Assembly: GCF_011189575.1 (NCBI RefSeq)
Contig: NZ_PUJW01000030.1
Location: 1 to 31,803, forward strand
Length of the DNA: 31,803 nucleotides
Source of the DNA: Photorhabdus cinerea
GTDB taxonomy: Bacteria; Pseudomonadota; Gammaproteobacteria; Enterobacterales; Enterobacteriaceae
Direction: 5' to 3'
The first letter of the stretch is position 1. Each line of letters opens with the position of its first letter. A program made the position numbers and the translations under genes. The notes beneath the pieces are model-generated. The model saw nothing but the letters and a program-made list of their open reading frames with translations, was not told the DNA's origin and ran no database searches. Below, piece after piece: positions 23,335 to 31,803 of this stretch.

Positions 23335-24141
23335 TCATGTTTTTACCTTAGTTGTCATATAGTCAATTAAGCATTCTATTGTTGTTTTATTTTCTTTATC
23401 AAACATTGGTTTTACAGTTTCCCATGATGCTTGACTGAGACTATATTCTGCTTGCGAAAGCGTATAATCGGATGTGAATTTAATAGTACCTTTGTTATTT
23501 ACTTTCTTTATTGTTAGTACAGAGGAATACAATAAGAGTGATACGCTAGTTGGTGATTTACTAAGCGCACATTGTACAAAATTAGATTGTTTTTCATTTT
23601 CATCAGCATAGGACAGAGCGGCACGAATCAGCTCTTTTAGATAGAGTTTGATTGTAATTTTATCTTCGGGAGATAACCCTCGAAAGGCTTCAACAAAAGA
23701 ATCAATCAGGACATCAGTATCATGACTTTGTTGAGTAATAATACTTGTGTTTGACCACAGTAAAGAGAAAAATGGAATTTTTGCTATTTCATCTGTAAAC
23801 GCGATAAATTTTTCAGCATTGCCATTACCTTCTGGGTCTAAAGGGTCATAACCTGAAGCCACTCGACATAAGTTAATAAGAGTTTGCAGACCTTCAGTGA
23901 TGCTGACAGGGTATTTACATGGTGTGGCAGATTTCTTGGTGAATACGGCATATTTATCGGTTACTGCTATATTGGCTGGACTCTGCACGTCGGAAAGATT
24001 CTCAGTTTCCAAAAAATGAATAAAAACATTATCTGAATGCTCCCATGTCTTAAGATATCTTCTTCCTTTGTGTTTAATGCATTCTATCCATTCTTGTGCC
24101 TTTTTTAGCTCATGGTCAGAGTTGGTTAATATATCTTTCAT
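23335..24141 (-). CDS. Paralogous protein of unknown family (copy B)
   Basis: 268 residues from ATG 24141, chosen because GAGGAAA lies 7-8 nt upstream and MKDILTNSDHELKKAQEW then aligns with the start of copy A; an in-frame ATG at 24192 would add 17 unlike residues. It shares with copy A the order helical region, SGYDPLDPEGNGN, QQSHDTDVLIDSF, AALSYA, QSNFVQ and SQAEYSLSQASW. It has no signal peptide, membrane helix or recognised motif. It lacks the extra C-terminal tail of copy A. Both run leftwards with 480 bp between them, so they may have separate promoters. Function unknown. Confidence 0.82.
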   Translation of the reverse strand: MKDILTNSDHELKKAQEWIECIKHKGRRYLKTWEHSDNVFIHFLETENLSDVQSPANIAVTDKYAVFTKKSATPCKYPVSITEGLQTLINLCRVASGYDPLDPEGNGNAEKFIAFTDEIAKIPFFSLLWSNTSIITQQSHDTDVLIDSFVEAFRGLSPEDKITIKLYLKELIRAALSYADENEKQSNFVQCALSKSPTSVSLLLYSSVLTIKKVNNKGTIKFTSDYTLSQAEYSLSQASWETVKPMFDKENKTTIECLIDYMTTKVKT

Positions 24142-24228
24142 AATTATTTTCCTCATGGATTTATCAGATAAACTATTAATTTTTTTACCCAATATGAACT
24201 AAGGAACTATAATTTGCTTTATATCAAT

Positions 24229-24256
24229 AGTATATGACTCTACTTTATGAGTTAAA
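24229..24256 (-). promoter_or_regulatory. Candidate promoter of copy B
   Basis: Minus strand: -35-like TTTAAC (24256-24251), 16-bp spacer, -10 TATACT (24234-24229), giving a leader of about 80 nt. In such AT-rich DNA a chance match is possible. Confidence 0.3.
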
Positions 24257-24804
24257 TATATTTTTCTGAAAACCAAGGATGCTTTGAACAATGGGTAAAA
24301 TTATATATCTAATCTTTTAATAATAGTGTAAAAATGTAGTGTGTAAAGTTTATTGTTGTAAAATTTGTTTTTGTTATTATTTGTTGAATAATTCTACATT
24401 ATATTATTCGGAAACGTATTTATTATCTTCCAATAATGAATTAATCATTGATTTATTTCTTAATTATATTTATTGAAAATAAATAATGACAAATTAAAAT
24501 AATCATTAATTATAGAGGATTATTGGATGTAATGTTTTTGTAAAATCTGTTTTATTTGTCTTGAGGGAATGGCATTTTATAAAGTTAAATATAATATGTT
24601 AATAAATAGGGCGGATTCGACTAATAAGCGCAATTTTTCCTAAAAAATCATCAAAGAAAAATAGCTGGAAAAGGTACTATGTGACTGGATGGCCTAGTTT
24701 ACTAATATTGATATACATTCACTAATAGTGTCACTTTATTAGTTTTTATAAACTATCGCGACTAACTGAGTACAATCCGTGAGAATATTTGAGACACCAT
24801 GAAA

Positions 24805-24833
24805 GCAAAAATCCACGCAACTACGTGGATTTT
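24805..24833 (-). terminator. Terminator of ychF
   Basis: On the minus strand ATCCACG pairs with CGTGGAT (24830-24824 with 24817-24811) across a 6-nt loop, then TTTTTGCTTTC. Confidence 0.85.
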
Positions 24834-24891
24834 ATGAAATTATTTCGTCTTTATGGAACATCCTGAAATGCTCTGAGACAATAGAAACGAT

Positions 24892-25983
24892 TTAGACATT
24901 AAACAAGAAGTTCATTACATCACCATCTTTAACGATGTAATCTTTACCTTCTGAACGCATTTTGCCCGCTTCTTTTGCGCCTTGTTCGCCTTTGTAAGTG
25001 ATGAAATCGTCAAAAGCAATGGTTTGTGCGCGGATAAAACCTTTTTCGAAATCAGTGTGGATCTTACCGGCTGCTTGTGGTGCGGTTGCGCCAACAGGAA
25101 TTGTCCATGCCCGGACTTCTTTCACGCCAGCAGTGAAGTAAGTTTGCAAATTCAATAACTGATAGCCAGCGCGGATAACGCGATTTAAACCGGGTTCTTC
25201 CAGACCAAGCTCAGCCATGAACTCTTCGCGTTCATCATCTTCTAGCTCTGCGATATCAGCTTCTACCGCAGCACAAACCGGTACCACCACGGAACCCTCT
25301 TGTGCTGCGATCGCACGAACAGCATCCAGATATGGGTTGTTTTCGAAACCATCTTCGTTGACGTTAGCAATGTACATAGTGGGTTTTAAGGTCAAGAAGC
25401 TCAGATAACGAATAGCTGCTTTTTCTTCGGTACTGAGATCCAACGCCCGCAACATACCGGCTTGTTCCAGATGAGGCAGACATTTTTCCAGCACTTCTAA
25501 TTCTGCTTTGGCATCTTTATCGCCACCTTTAGCTTTTTTCTGGACGCGATGAATGGCTCGTTCACAGGTGTCCAGATCGGAAAGGGCTAATTCGGTATTG
25601 ATAATCTCAATATCAGCAGCAGGGTCAACCTGACCAGAAACGTGAATGATATTGTCATTGACAAAACAGCGCACAACATGGCCGATAGCTTCCGTTTCGC
25701 GAATGTTGGTTAGAAACTGGTTACCCAGACCTTCACCTTTTGATGCACCTTTCACCAAACCTGCAATATCCACGAATTCCATGGTGGTCGGTAAGATTCG
25801 CTGAGGTTTTACAATTTCAGCCAGTTGCTCAAGCCGTGGATCTGGCATAGGTACTACACCGGTATTTGGCTCGATGGTGCAGAACGGGAAGTTTGCTGCT
25901 TCGATACCTGCTTTGGTCAGTGCATTGAATAATGTTGATTTCCCGACGTTAGGCAGGCCAACGATACCGCATTTGAATCCCAT
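24892..25983 (-). CDS. ychF: Redox-regulated ATPase YchF (Obg family)
   Basis: Cytoplasmic ribosome-associated P-loop protein of the Obg family that prefers ATP to GTP. 363 residues, full length. G1 GLPNVGKST (8-16), Switch II/G3 DIAGLVKGASKGEGLGNQFL, and NVNE in place of NKxD, the change behind the ATP preference. A coiled-coil insertion lies at about 135-175 and a C-terminal TGS-like domain from about 280. It lies downstream of pth on the same strand, the usual enterobacterial order, with 137 bp between them. Confidence 0.97.
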   Translation of the reverse strand: MGFKCGIVGLPNVGKSTLFNALTKAGIEAANFPFCTIEPNTGVVPMPDPRLEQLAEIVKPQRILPTTMEFVDIAGLVKGASKGEGLGNQFLTNIRETEAIGHVVRCFVNDNIIHVSGQVDPAADIEIINTELALSDLDTCERAIHRVQKKAKGGDKDAKAELEVLEKCLPHLEQAGMLRALDLSTEEKAAIRYLSFLTLKPTMYIANVNEDGFENNPYLDAVRAIAAQEGSVVVPVCAAVEADIAELEDDEREEFMAELGLEEPGLNRVIRAGYQLLNLQTYFTAGVKEVRAWTIPVGATAPQAAGKIHTDFEKGFIRAQTIAFDDFITYKGEQGAKEAGKMRSEGKDYIVKDGDVMNFLFNV

Positions 25984-26120
25984 AAATTTTCACCTTAAAT
26001 TACTTATAAATCAAAAGGCTGTGTTAGCCTTTATGATGAATCAGAAAAAAATTGGCGCCATTATACACGGAATGGCGAGCTATCACGATCTCGCAAACAG
26101 GATTTATCCGTTCTGTGTCA

Positions 26121-26711
26121 TTAGGCACTGGCTTTGAAGCCATGTAACCGATTGATTGCCTTATCCATATCTTGTTTTATCAGGATGTCAGTACAGCGCA
26201 GTGCTTCATCAATTGCATCATCAATCAGCTTTTGTTCACTGGCTGGGGGTTTTCCCAGTACAAAGCCAACAACTTTATTTTTATCGCCAGGATGACCGAT
26301 ACCAATCCGTAAGCGATAAAAGTTAGGATTATTGCCAAATTTGTTTTGAATATCTTTCAAGCCATTATGGCCGCCATGACTTCCGCCCAGCTTCATTTTT
26401 GCCACTCCGGGCGGTAAATCAAGTTCATCATGTGCCACCAGAATTTCATTTGGTTGGATACGGTAAAAAGAGGCAAGGGCCGCGACAGATTTACCACTGA
26501 GGTTCATAAATGTCGTAGGGACCAGCAGACGAACATCATGACCGCACATATTGATCCGGGCGGTGTAACCGAAAAATTTACTCTCTTCTTTCAGTGGTTG
26601 ATTATGACTCTGCGCTAGCAGGTCAACATACCAGGCTCCGGCATTGTGTCGGGTTTGGGCATATTCAGCTCCGGGATTAGCCAGACCGACGATTAATTTT
26701 ATGTTACTCAC
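26121..26711 (-). CDS. pth: Peptidyl-tRNA hydrolase
   Basis: Cleaves peptidyl-tRNA that has dropped off the ribosome, recycling tRNA. 196 residues, normal length. Catalytic and binding residues are in place: N12 (LANPGAEY), H22 (TRHNAGAW), FMNLSG, HDELDLPPG, GGHNGLKDI and RLRIGIGHPG. Essential housekeeping gene upstream of ychF, as in E. coli. Confidence 0.97.
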   Translation of the reverse strand: MSNIKLIVGLANPGAEYAQTRHNAGAWYVDLLAQSHNQPLKEESKFFGYTARINMCGHDVRLLVPTTFMNLSGKSVAALASFYRIQPNEILVAHDELDLPPGVAKMKLGGSHGGHNGLKDIQNKFGNNPNFYRLRIGIGHPGDKNKVVGFVLGKPPASEQKLIDDAIDEALRCTDILIKQDMDKAINRLHGFKASA

Positions 26712-27121
26712 TATTTCTCTTCACTTTTGGCAGTAAAACAATAAAGGAGGCTAGTTTACCTGCCGGGTGAGACGAGTACAAAGTTCAGTTTGGCTACCCT
26801 TTCATTTAAGTGATTACTGATGGTTATCGATTAATAAGTCATTTTTATTATGTAAAACTGTAAAAAATAATTTAATAAGTTTTGCAATTGTAATAGCAAG
26901 TGAAGGAATGGATGGAAATGTTTTTAATATATATCTGGTTTTAGGGTGTTTGGTTTTCATTGCTATCAGTTATAAAAAATAGTGGGTCATTTAAGTGATA
27001 ACAATGCTCCATTATTCTTTTTCTAAGCTAAACTATAATTGAAATAAATTATAGGGAATTATTTTTACAATAACTTAATGTGTTGATTATGAAGTGATAT
27101 TGTTTAATTTTAGGAGAGTGT
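26712..27121. other. Intergenic region between pth and the tail-fibre gene
   Basis: 410 bp. It contains repeat copy 1 (26807-26876) and ends with the tail-fibre ribosome site TAGGAGAG (27111-27118). I see no ORF and no confident promoter hexamers. Confidence 0.6.
26807..26876 (+). repeat. 70-bp direct repeat, copy 1 (upstream of the tail-fibre gene)
   Basis: Begins TAAGTGATTACTGATGGTTA and ends AATAATTTAAT. It aligns without gaps to 28951-29020 with 14 differences, 13 of which are transitions. The two copies bracket the tail-fibre gene. Confidence 0.8.
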
Positions 27122-28801
27122 ATGAAACCGATAAATGATTTTAAGGCTTTTTCTATTAGTAATAATGCGAATGTAGTGAGTCAAGAGAGATATGAAATAG
27201 ATCAAAGTTTGAAGACAGGGTTTCCTCCAGGTAATATTACTGTTCATTTGCTTAATAAGGTATTACGTCAATCGTCAACAATAACCTCTGTTGTGGCTAA
27301 TTTTATCGCGACATATTCTGGTGATGATATTCTGGATAATGGGGATATAGCTAAACTTGTTGTTCAATTAAATAGAGCGTTAGAGCAAAAAATCGCAATA
27401 GAAGTACCAGGAGCTTCATTAACACAAAAAGGTGTTATTCAACTCACAGATAAAATAGGTAATAGTAATACCCTCGCGGTTACTCAGAAGCTTGTTTCTG
27501 ATGTAAATGATAATGCTAATAACCGATTGGCAAAAAATCAAAATGGGGCAGATATTCCTGATAAAAACGTGTTTGTGAAAAATCTCGGCTTATTGGAAAC
27601 AGTGGAATTGGCAAAAAATGCAGTGTCAGCCAATGGTGGGAATTATCCAGGATATTTTAGATTTAAACAGGTCGAGACAATTCCAAACGAACGTAATGCA
27701 GTTGTACTAGCTTCTGAATCTGGTGGAAGACCGGCAGGTACAATGGTCTCGTATACGCTTTACAATTGGTATGACAATTATGCTAAAGCCGGTATTGTGC
27801 GTGGTGGTAGTGTAGATACCTATGGATATTCTATAGATATTAATGGCAGACGGGTTTTCTCTGTTTCTCCTGCGGGTCTGATTGAAGCCGCGTCAGCGAA
27901 TATAAAGGGGAACGCGGGTGTTTTTAACATCACACATGATGCTGGTAAACACGCATATTTTCAGTTTATTGAGGGAGCAAAAAGAACGGCCTATGTTGGA
28001 TTTCCAAGTGACGGGTCACCAGATTTTGATATTTGCAATGAAAAAAAATCTGGCAAATTAACAATTGGTGGAGAGCTGGCTGCATATATTAATAACAATC
28101 GGGTTTTTTCTGTTTCTCCTGCGGGTCGGATTGAAGCCGGGTCGGCAAATTTAAAGGGGAGTGGGGGTGTTTTTAACATAACACATGATACTGGTAGACA
28201 TGCATATTTTCAGTTTTTTGAGGGGGAAAAAAGAACGGCCTATATTGGGTTTCCAGGTGACGGGTCACCGGATTTTGATATTTGCAACGAAAAAAATTTT
28301 GGCAGGCTGACAGTTGGCGATAAATTGAAATATAACGGTAATTCTATTGCCATTTTTAATGATAACTTCATCGCTGATACTAACGGCAATTTCAAAGTAT
28401 CCAGCCCCATAGTGAATATTCATCCAGACGGAACTTACGAACTAACTCGTGAAGCAGAAGGCATGACTGTCGAGCGGATAGAGACAGGGAAATATCGTAT
28501 CAGCGGCTGCAATGGTTTTGCTAAAGATGGGGCATGGGGAATTCACGGTGGTACTATCGTCCCGGCAGATAGCAACGGGTTAAATCTGATTTGGGTTTGT
28601 GAATCGGTAGATTCATCCAGCGGCGATATAACCATCGAATGCTATCATCGTCAAAATACCGATGCGCCGATATTTGCTCAAAATAAGCGTGTTAAGAGTG
28701 TTAACGGTGACGGGGAAGTTATTTATTACCATGATGGTGAGTTATGCGACATCCCCGATGGACGAGTGATTAATGTTCGAGTGCAACTACCGGAAAAATA
28801 A
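27122..28801 (+). CDS. Orphan phage tail-fibre-like protein with an internal duplication
   Basis: 559 residues. The N-terminus (KPINDFKAFSISNNANVVSQ) and the segment GASLTQKGVIQLTDKIGNSN with a following LAVTQKLV are typical of P2-type and pyocin-like tail fibres (phage-fibre repeat). An 83-residue unit is duplicated in tandem: about 244-320 and 327-400, each RVFSVSPAGxIEAxSANxKG through ITHDxGxHAYFQF to GSPDFDICNEK. The C-terminal third, VNIHPDGTYELTREAEGMTV to the end, looks like a receptor-binding tip. The ribosome site is AGGAG before ATG. No other phage gene lies on either side (pth before, invasin after), so it is a cargo or remnant rather than part of an intact prophage. Its own terminator follows. 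Confidence 0.85.
   Translation: MKPINDFKAFSISNNANVVSQERYEIDQSLKTGFPPGNITVHLLNKVLRQSSTITSVVANFIATYSGDDILDNGDIAKLVVQLNRALEQKIAIEVPGASLTQKGVIQLTDKIGNSNTLAVTQKLVSDVNDNANNRLAKNQNGADIPDKNVFVKNLGLLETVELAKNAVSANGGNYPGYFRFKQVETIPNERNAVVLASESGGRPAGTMVSYTLYNWYDNYAKAGIVRGGSVDTYGYSIDINGRRVFSVSPAGLIEAASANIKGNAGVFNITHDAGKHAYFQFIEGAKRTAYVGFPSDGSPDFDICNEKKSGKLTIGGELAAYINNNRVFSVSPAGRIEAGSANLKGSGGVFNITHDTGRHAYFQFFEGEKRTAYIGFPGDGSPDFDICNEKNFGRLTVGDKLKYNGNSIAIFNDNFIADTNGNFKVSSPIVNIHPDGTYELTREAEGMTVERIETGKYRISGCNGFAKDGAWGIHGGTIVPADSNGLNLIWVCESVDSSSGDITIECYHRQNTDAPIFAQNKRVKSVNGDGEVIYYHDGELCDIPDGRVINVRVQLPEK
27851..28325 (+). repeat. Tandem 249-bp duplication inside the tail-fibre gene
   Basis: CGGGTTTTCTCTGTTTCTCC at 27851 recurs as CGGGTTTTTTCTGTTTCTCC at 28100; the period of 249 bp is 83 codons, so the frame is kept. 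The copies have diverged moderately. Confidence 0.9.
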
Positions 28802-28837
28802 CAATAATTGAGTGTGAACTCATAATTACAATAAGTG

Positions 28838-28876
28838 GAAAACCCGTTGAAATATTTGTACAACGGGTTTTTTTCT
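28838..28876 (+). terminator. Terminator of the tail-fibre gene
   Basis: AACCCGTTG (28841-28849) pairs with CAACGGGTT (28861-28869) across an 11-nt loop, followed by a run of seven T. Confidence 0.9.
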
Positions 28877-28950
28877 TGTGTTTTGATGAAAAAATGGTGT
28901 AAAAAATTAATGCTGTTCTGGGAAATAAAATAGTTTGTGGTGGTTTTTGC

Positions 28951-29020
28951 TAAGTGATTACTAATGGTTATCGGCTGATAATTTATTTTCATTATACAAA
29001 ATCATAGAAAGTAATTTAAT
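28951..29020 (+). repeat. 70-bp direct repeat, copy 2 (upstream of the invasin gene)
   Basis: Begins TAAGTGATTACTAATGGTTA and ends AGTAATTTAAT. Second copy of 26807-26876, ending 40 bp before the invasin start codon. Confidence 0.8.
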
Positions 29021-29060
29021 GTACTCAGTGGCTATAACTGAATATAACGGCAAGAACTTT

Positions 29061-31803
29061 ATGGTATTACTGATGATGAACATCTATCGTACTTTTCGTA
29101 ATTTAATAAGTTATAAGATAAGTAAGAGTGTGCTAATAGTCTGTTTTTTATTTACAACGCTTATGCCACCAACACTAAATAGTAATCCTGCTTTATCTGA
29201 ACCAGAAAAGCCTTTGGTTGGTGTTGAAAATTGCCAGGGTCCTCCCAAAGCAGTTATGAAGCATGATATTGATAGAAAAAAACAGACAACCAGGTTGGTT
29301 AACAAGAGATTACACGAAAACATTACTCATAAAGAGAAAAAGCGATCAGATCAGAGGCAGTGTGGTAATTTTTTATCAAAGGGAAGTGCAATAGAAAAAA
29401 ATGATATCAGTGAAAAACCAAAAATACCTCAGTTATATGAAAATAGTCATAAAGATGATAATCAAAATGCCCCTCCTTTAATCCTCTCTCGTGGCCCTGA
29501 ATTCCTTGGGTTGTTAAATAAAGATCCGAAAAAATTAGCGCAAGATTATATTGTCAATAAATTAAATAGTCAGATAACAAATAACACACAGAAATGGTTA
29601 TCTCAGTTTGGTACCGCTAAAATTAATTTAAATGTTGATCATCATGGGCACCTGGATGAAAGTTCTGTAGACTTACTCGTTCCTTTTTATGATGATAAAG
29701 ATCATTGGCTTGTTTATACTCAATATGGATATCGTCATAAAGATAGCCGTGATACTGTGAATTTAGGCATTGGAACCCGTTTATTCATAAATGACTGGAT
29801 GTATGGGGCGAACACTTTTTACGATAATGATTTAACAGGTAATAATAGCCGATTCAGTCTGGGTGGTGAACTGTGGACTAACCATCTAAAAATGTCCACT
29901 AACGCCTATTTTCGCCTGAGTGATTGGCATAATTCCCGTGATTTAACTAATTATTATGAGCGCCCTGCCAATGGTTATGATCTTATTGCAGACATGTATT
30001 TACCTTCAATGCCGTCACTCGGCGCTAAAATAAAATATGAACAATATTTTGGTGATAATGTTGCGCTATTCGGAACTAACAATAGACAAAAAGATCCATA
30101 TGCGGCAACTTTTGGGATAAATTATACGCCAATTCCACTGATAACAACGGGAGTTGACTATAAATTAGGGAAAGAGGGAAAAAGTGATGGTATATTTTCA
30201 TTCAATGTGAACTACCGGTTTGGTGTTCCATTATCAGAACAACTTTCACCAGAAAATGTTTCTTCACTACGAAGCTTAGCAGGCAGTCGTTACGATTTAG
30301 TTGAAAGAAATAATAATATTATTTTGAATTATCTGAAAAAGCCGAAACGTTTTAGATTAGTAGTCCCTGTATTAGAAATTAGTGGTTATGGTGGTGATAT
30401 TAAACCAATAAAAATTCAATCTGATACTTCGTTAAAAAATGTGACTTGGGATATACCTGAATTATTCCAGAAGAATGGCGGGATTATAAATATCGAAAGT
30501 ACCAATAGTTATACGATTAAGTTACCGGAATATCAGCCTGATGGAAAAAATGACTATACCATAACAGGTACAAATAAAGATGATCAGCAGGGGGTGCAGA
30601 TACAAACTCATGTATTACAACGTAATATTTCTTTGAGTGTTAATACAACGGAACCTTTAATTGCTGATGGAGAAGCAAAATATATCTACACAGTGACTCT
30701 GCTTGGAGCTGACAAAAAGACGCCGATAGAAAATGCTAAATTGATTTGGGATACAGATAAAAAAGATCCTGGATTGAAATTAAAACCTGATTCAGAGGCA
30801 ACAGATAAAAATGGACAACAGACCGCAACATTAACAAGTACAACACCATTATCTGATATACAAGTCAGCGTCAGTATTAATGGCGAACGTGTTATTACGG
30901 ATAAAAAGGTCAGTTTTACTGAATCCAGCAGCAGCTATCGGGTCACCCGCGTGACGGTGGACAAAGAGGACCCGCTCTACAATAACGGTACCGACACTTA
31001 TACCTTCACGGCGACGGTGAAGGATGGGCACGGCAATCTGGTGGTGGATCAACCGATCGAGATTGACTGGCAGACGGATAAAGCGGTGGCCGGGTTGAAA
31101 CTGACGAAGCAGAGCAGCCCGGTGAGTAACGCGCAGGGGCAGGTCACGGCGACCTTAAGCAGCACGGTGGCGGTGACGGATGTGCAGGTGTCGGCGAAAA
31201 CCGTCAGCCAGCCAGCGGCGGTGAATGCGGATAAGAAAGTCAGTTTTACGGAGCTGAGCAGCAGCTATCGGGTCACCCGCGTGACGGTGGACAAAGAGGA
31301 CCCGCTCTATAACAACGGTACCGACACTTATACCTTCACAGCAACGGTGGAGGATGCGTATGGCAAGCCGGTAGCGGATAAACCGATTGATATTGACTGG
31401 CAGACAGATAAAGCGGTGGCTGGGTTGAAACTGACGAAGCAGAGCAGCCCGGTGAGTAACGCACAGGGGCAGGTCACCGCGACCTTAAACAGCACGGTGG
31501 CGGTATCTGATGTGCAGGTATCGGCGAAAACCGTCAGCCAGCTAGCGGCGGTGAATGCGGATAAGAAAGTCAGTTTTACGGAGCTGAGCAGCAGCTATTA
31601 TGTCGCCAGCGTGACGGTAGATGTGGACAAAGACAAGCTGCGCTACAACAACGGCACGGACAGTTATACTTTCACGGCGACGGTGAAGGATGGGCATGGC
31701 AATCTGGTGGTGGATCAACCGATCGAGATTGACTGGCAGACAGATAAAGCGGAGCCCGGGTTAACACTGACGACACAAAGCAATTCGGTGAGTAACGCAC
31801 AGG
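29061..31803 (+). CDS. Invasin/intimin-family inverse autotransporter, 5' part (runs off the window)
   Basis: Open from ATG 29061 to the right edge: 914 codons with no stop. ATG 29073 and 29076 are alternative starts; the ribosome site is weak. A signal-peptide-like segment (SKSVLIVCFLFTTLMPPTL) lies at about 21-39. A polar linker runs to about 140. The inverse-autotransporter beta-domain follows, about 144-390: RGPEFLGLL, GTAKINLNVD, VPFYDDKDHWLVYTQYGYR, RHKDSRDTVNLGIG, FYDNDLTGNNSRFSLGGELW, FNVNYRFGVP. Then linker LSPENVSSLRSLAGSRYDLV, and Ig-like (Big_1) domains: one diverged at about 520-615 and near-identical 110-residue repeats from residue 617. It would present the Ig-like rod outside the outer membrane for adhesion. 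I see no LysM domain before the barrel. Codon use changes sharply near 30925. Confidence 0.9.
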   Translation, partial: MVLLMMNIYRTFRNLISYKISKSVLIVCFLFTTLMPPTLNSNPALSEPEKPLVGVENCQGPPKAVMKHDIDRKKQTTRLVNKRLHENITHKEKKRSDQRQCGNFLSKGSAIEKNDISEKPKIPQLYENSHKDDNQNAPPLILSRGPEFLGLLNKDPKKLAQDYIVNKLNSQITNNTQKWLSQFGTAKINLNVDHHGHLDESSVDLLVPFYDDKDHWLVYTQYGYRHKDSRDTVNLGIGTRLFINDWMYGANTFYDNDLTGNNSRFSLGGELWTNHLKMSTNAYFRLSDWHNSRDLTNYYERPANGYDLIADMYLPSMPSLGAKIKYEQYFGDNVALFGTNNRQKDPYAATFGINYTPIPLITTGVDYKLGKEGKSDGIFSFNVNYRFGVPLSEQLSPENVSSLRSLAGSRYDLVERNNNIILNYLKKPKRFRLVVPVLEISGYGGDIKPIKIQSDTSLKNVTWDIPELFQKNGGIINIESTNSYTIKLPEYQPDGKNDYTITGTNKDDQQGVQIQTHVLQRNISLSVNTTEPLIADGEAKYIYTVTLLGADKKTPIENAKLIWDTDKKDPGLKLKPDSEATDKNGQQTATLTSTTPLSDIQVSVSINGERVITDKKVSFTESSSSYRVTRVTVDKEDPLYNNGTDTYTFTATVKDGHGNLVVDQPIEIDWQTDKAVAGLKLTKQSSPVSNAQGQVTATLSSTVAVTDVQVSAKTVSQPAAVNADKKVSFTELSSSYRVTRVTVDKEDPLYNNGTDTYTFTATVEDAYGKPVADKPIDIDWQTDKAVAGLKLTKQSSPVSNAQGQVTATLNSTVAVSDVQVSAKTVSQLAAVNADKKVSFTELSSSYYVASVTVDVDKDKLRYNNGTDSYTFTATVKDGHGNLVVDQPIEIDWQTDKAEPGLTLTTQSNSVSNAQ
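30909..31803 (+). repeat. 330-bp in-frame tandem repeats encoding Ig-like domains
   Basis: Units start with GTCAGTTTTAC at 30909, 31239 and 31569 (period exactly 330 bp, 110 codons). Units 1 and 2 are nearly identical; unit 3 has a small insertion after GCGTGACGGTAG (adding DVDKDK-type residues) and runs past the window edge. More copies probably follow. Confidence 0.95.

Larger units (their letters stand above)
24142..24891. other. AT-rich intergenic region between copy B and ychF
   Basis: 750 bp. It holds a candidate promoter for copy B (24229-24256) and the ychF terminator (24805-24833). The segment 24600-24790 is less AT-rich (starting GGGCGGATTCGAC) and may be a remnant of something, but I find no ORF or recognisable element in it. 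Confidence 0.6.

Noticed and set aside
24600..24790. Insertion-sequence remnant
   Set aside because: Slightly less AT-rich than its surroundings, but I found no terminal inverted repeats, no transposase fragment and no target duplication.
28726..28992. 88-residue minus-strand ORF after the tail-fibre gene
   Set aside because: It reads through the tail-fibre terminator and the 70-bp repeat, has no ribosome site and shows no protein-like pattern.

Overview
The window looks like chromosome of an insect-associated enterobacterium of the Photorhabdus/Xenorhabdus type. The housekeeping proteins (UvrC, UvrY, PgsA, AqpZ, PhoH, YchF, Pth) read very close to the E. coli proteins and the uvrY-uvrC-pgsA-tRNA(Gly, Cys, Leu) order is the enterobacterial one. 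The long AT-rich intergenic stretches, a nonribosomal peptide synthetase (NRPS), orphan tail-fibre genes, a large invasin and paralogous proteins of unknown family are typical accessory content of that group. The genus assignment is inference.

Layout. 1-370: the end of a phage tail-fibre assembly gene abuts tRNA-Leu, probably the edge of a prophage. 367-3880: tRNA-Leu/Cys/Gly, pgsA, uvrC and uvrY, all on the minus strand. 3880-7560: a 1 kb AT-rich gap, then two UspF-like stress proteins on either side of a small two-helix membrane protein that resembles a potassium-channel pore without its filter, then aqpZ. 7816-10208: a secreted endonuclease I with an extra C-terminal domain, and phoH with a distant Pho box. 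10337-15418: a perfect 8-bp tandem repeat array, then a 1572-residue NRPS whose second adenylation domain has lost its N-terminal core. 15451-16386: a siderophore-interacting flavoreductase behind a good Fur box.

16430-20200 (minus strand) is a likely unit: cyanide-insensitive bd-type oxidase CioA and CioB, a DUF2474-type small subunit, and an orphan NarX-type kinase without a periplasmic sensor. It diverges from a YdcR-type MocR regulator (20330-21751) across an inverted repeat; two very short ORFs follow the regulator. 22012-24141 (minus strand) holds two paralogous ~270-280-residue proteins of unknown family; the downstream one has a possible leader peptide and hairpin. 24892-26711 is ychF and pth. 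27122-31803 holds an orphan phage tail-fibre gene and the start of an intimin/invasin-family gene, each preceded by a copy of the same ~70-bp sequence. The invasin is a mosaic: AT-rich beta-domain, then GC-rich, nearly identical 330-bp Ig-like repeats that run off the end of the window.

The points most worth following are the octamer array whose every unit contains the Fur hexamer GATAAT, the internally deleted NRPS, the usp/channel-like/usp cluster, the substituted AqpZ pore residue and the paralogous unknown-protein pair.
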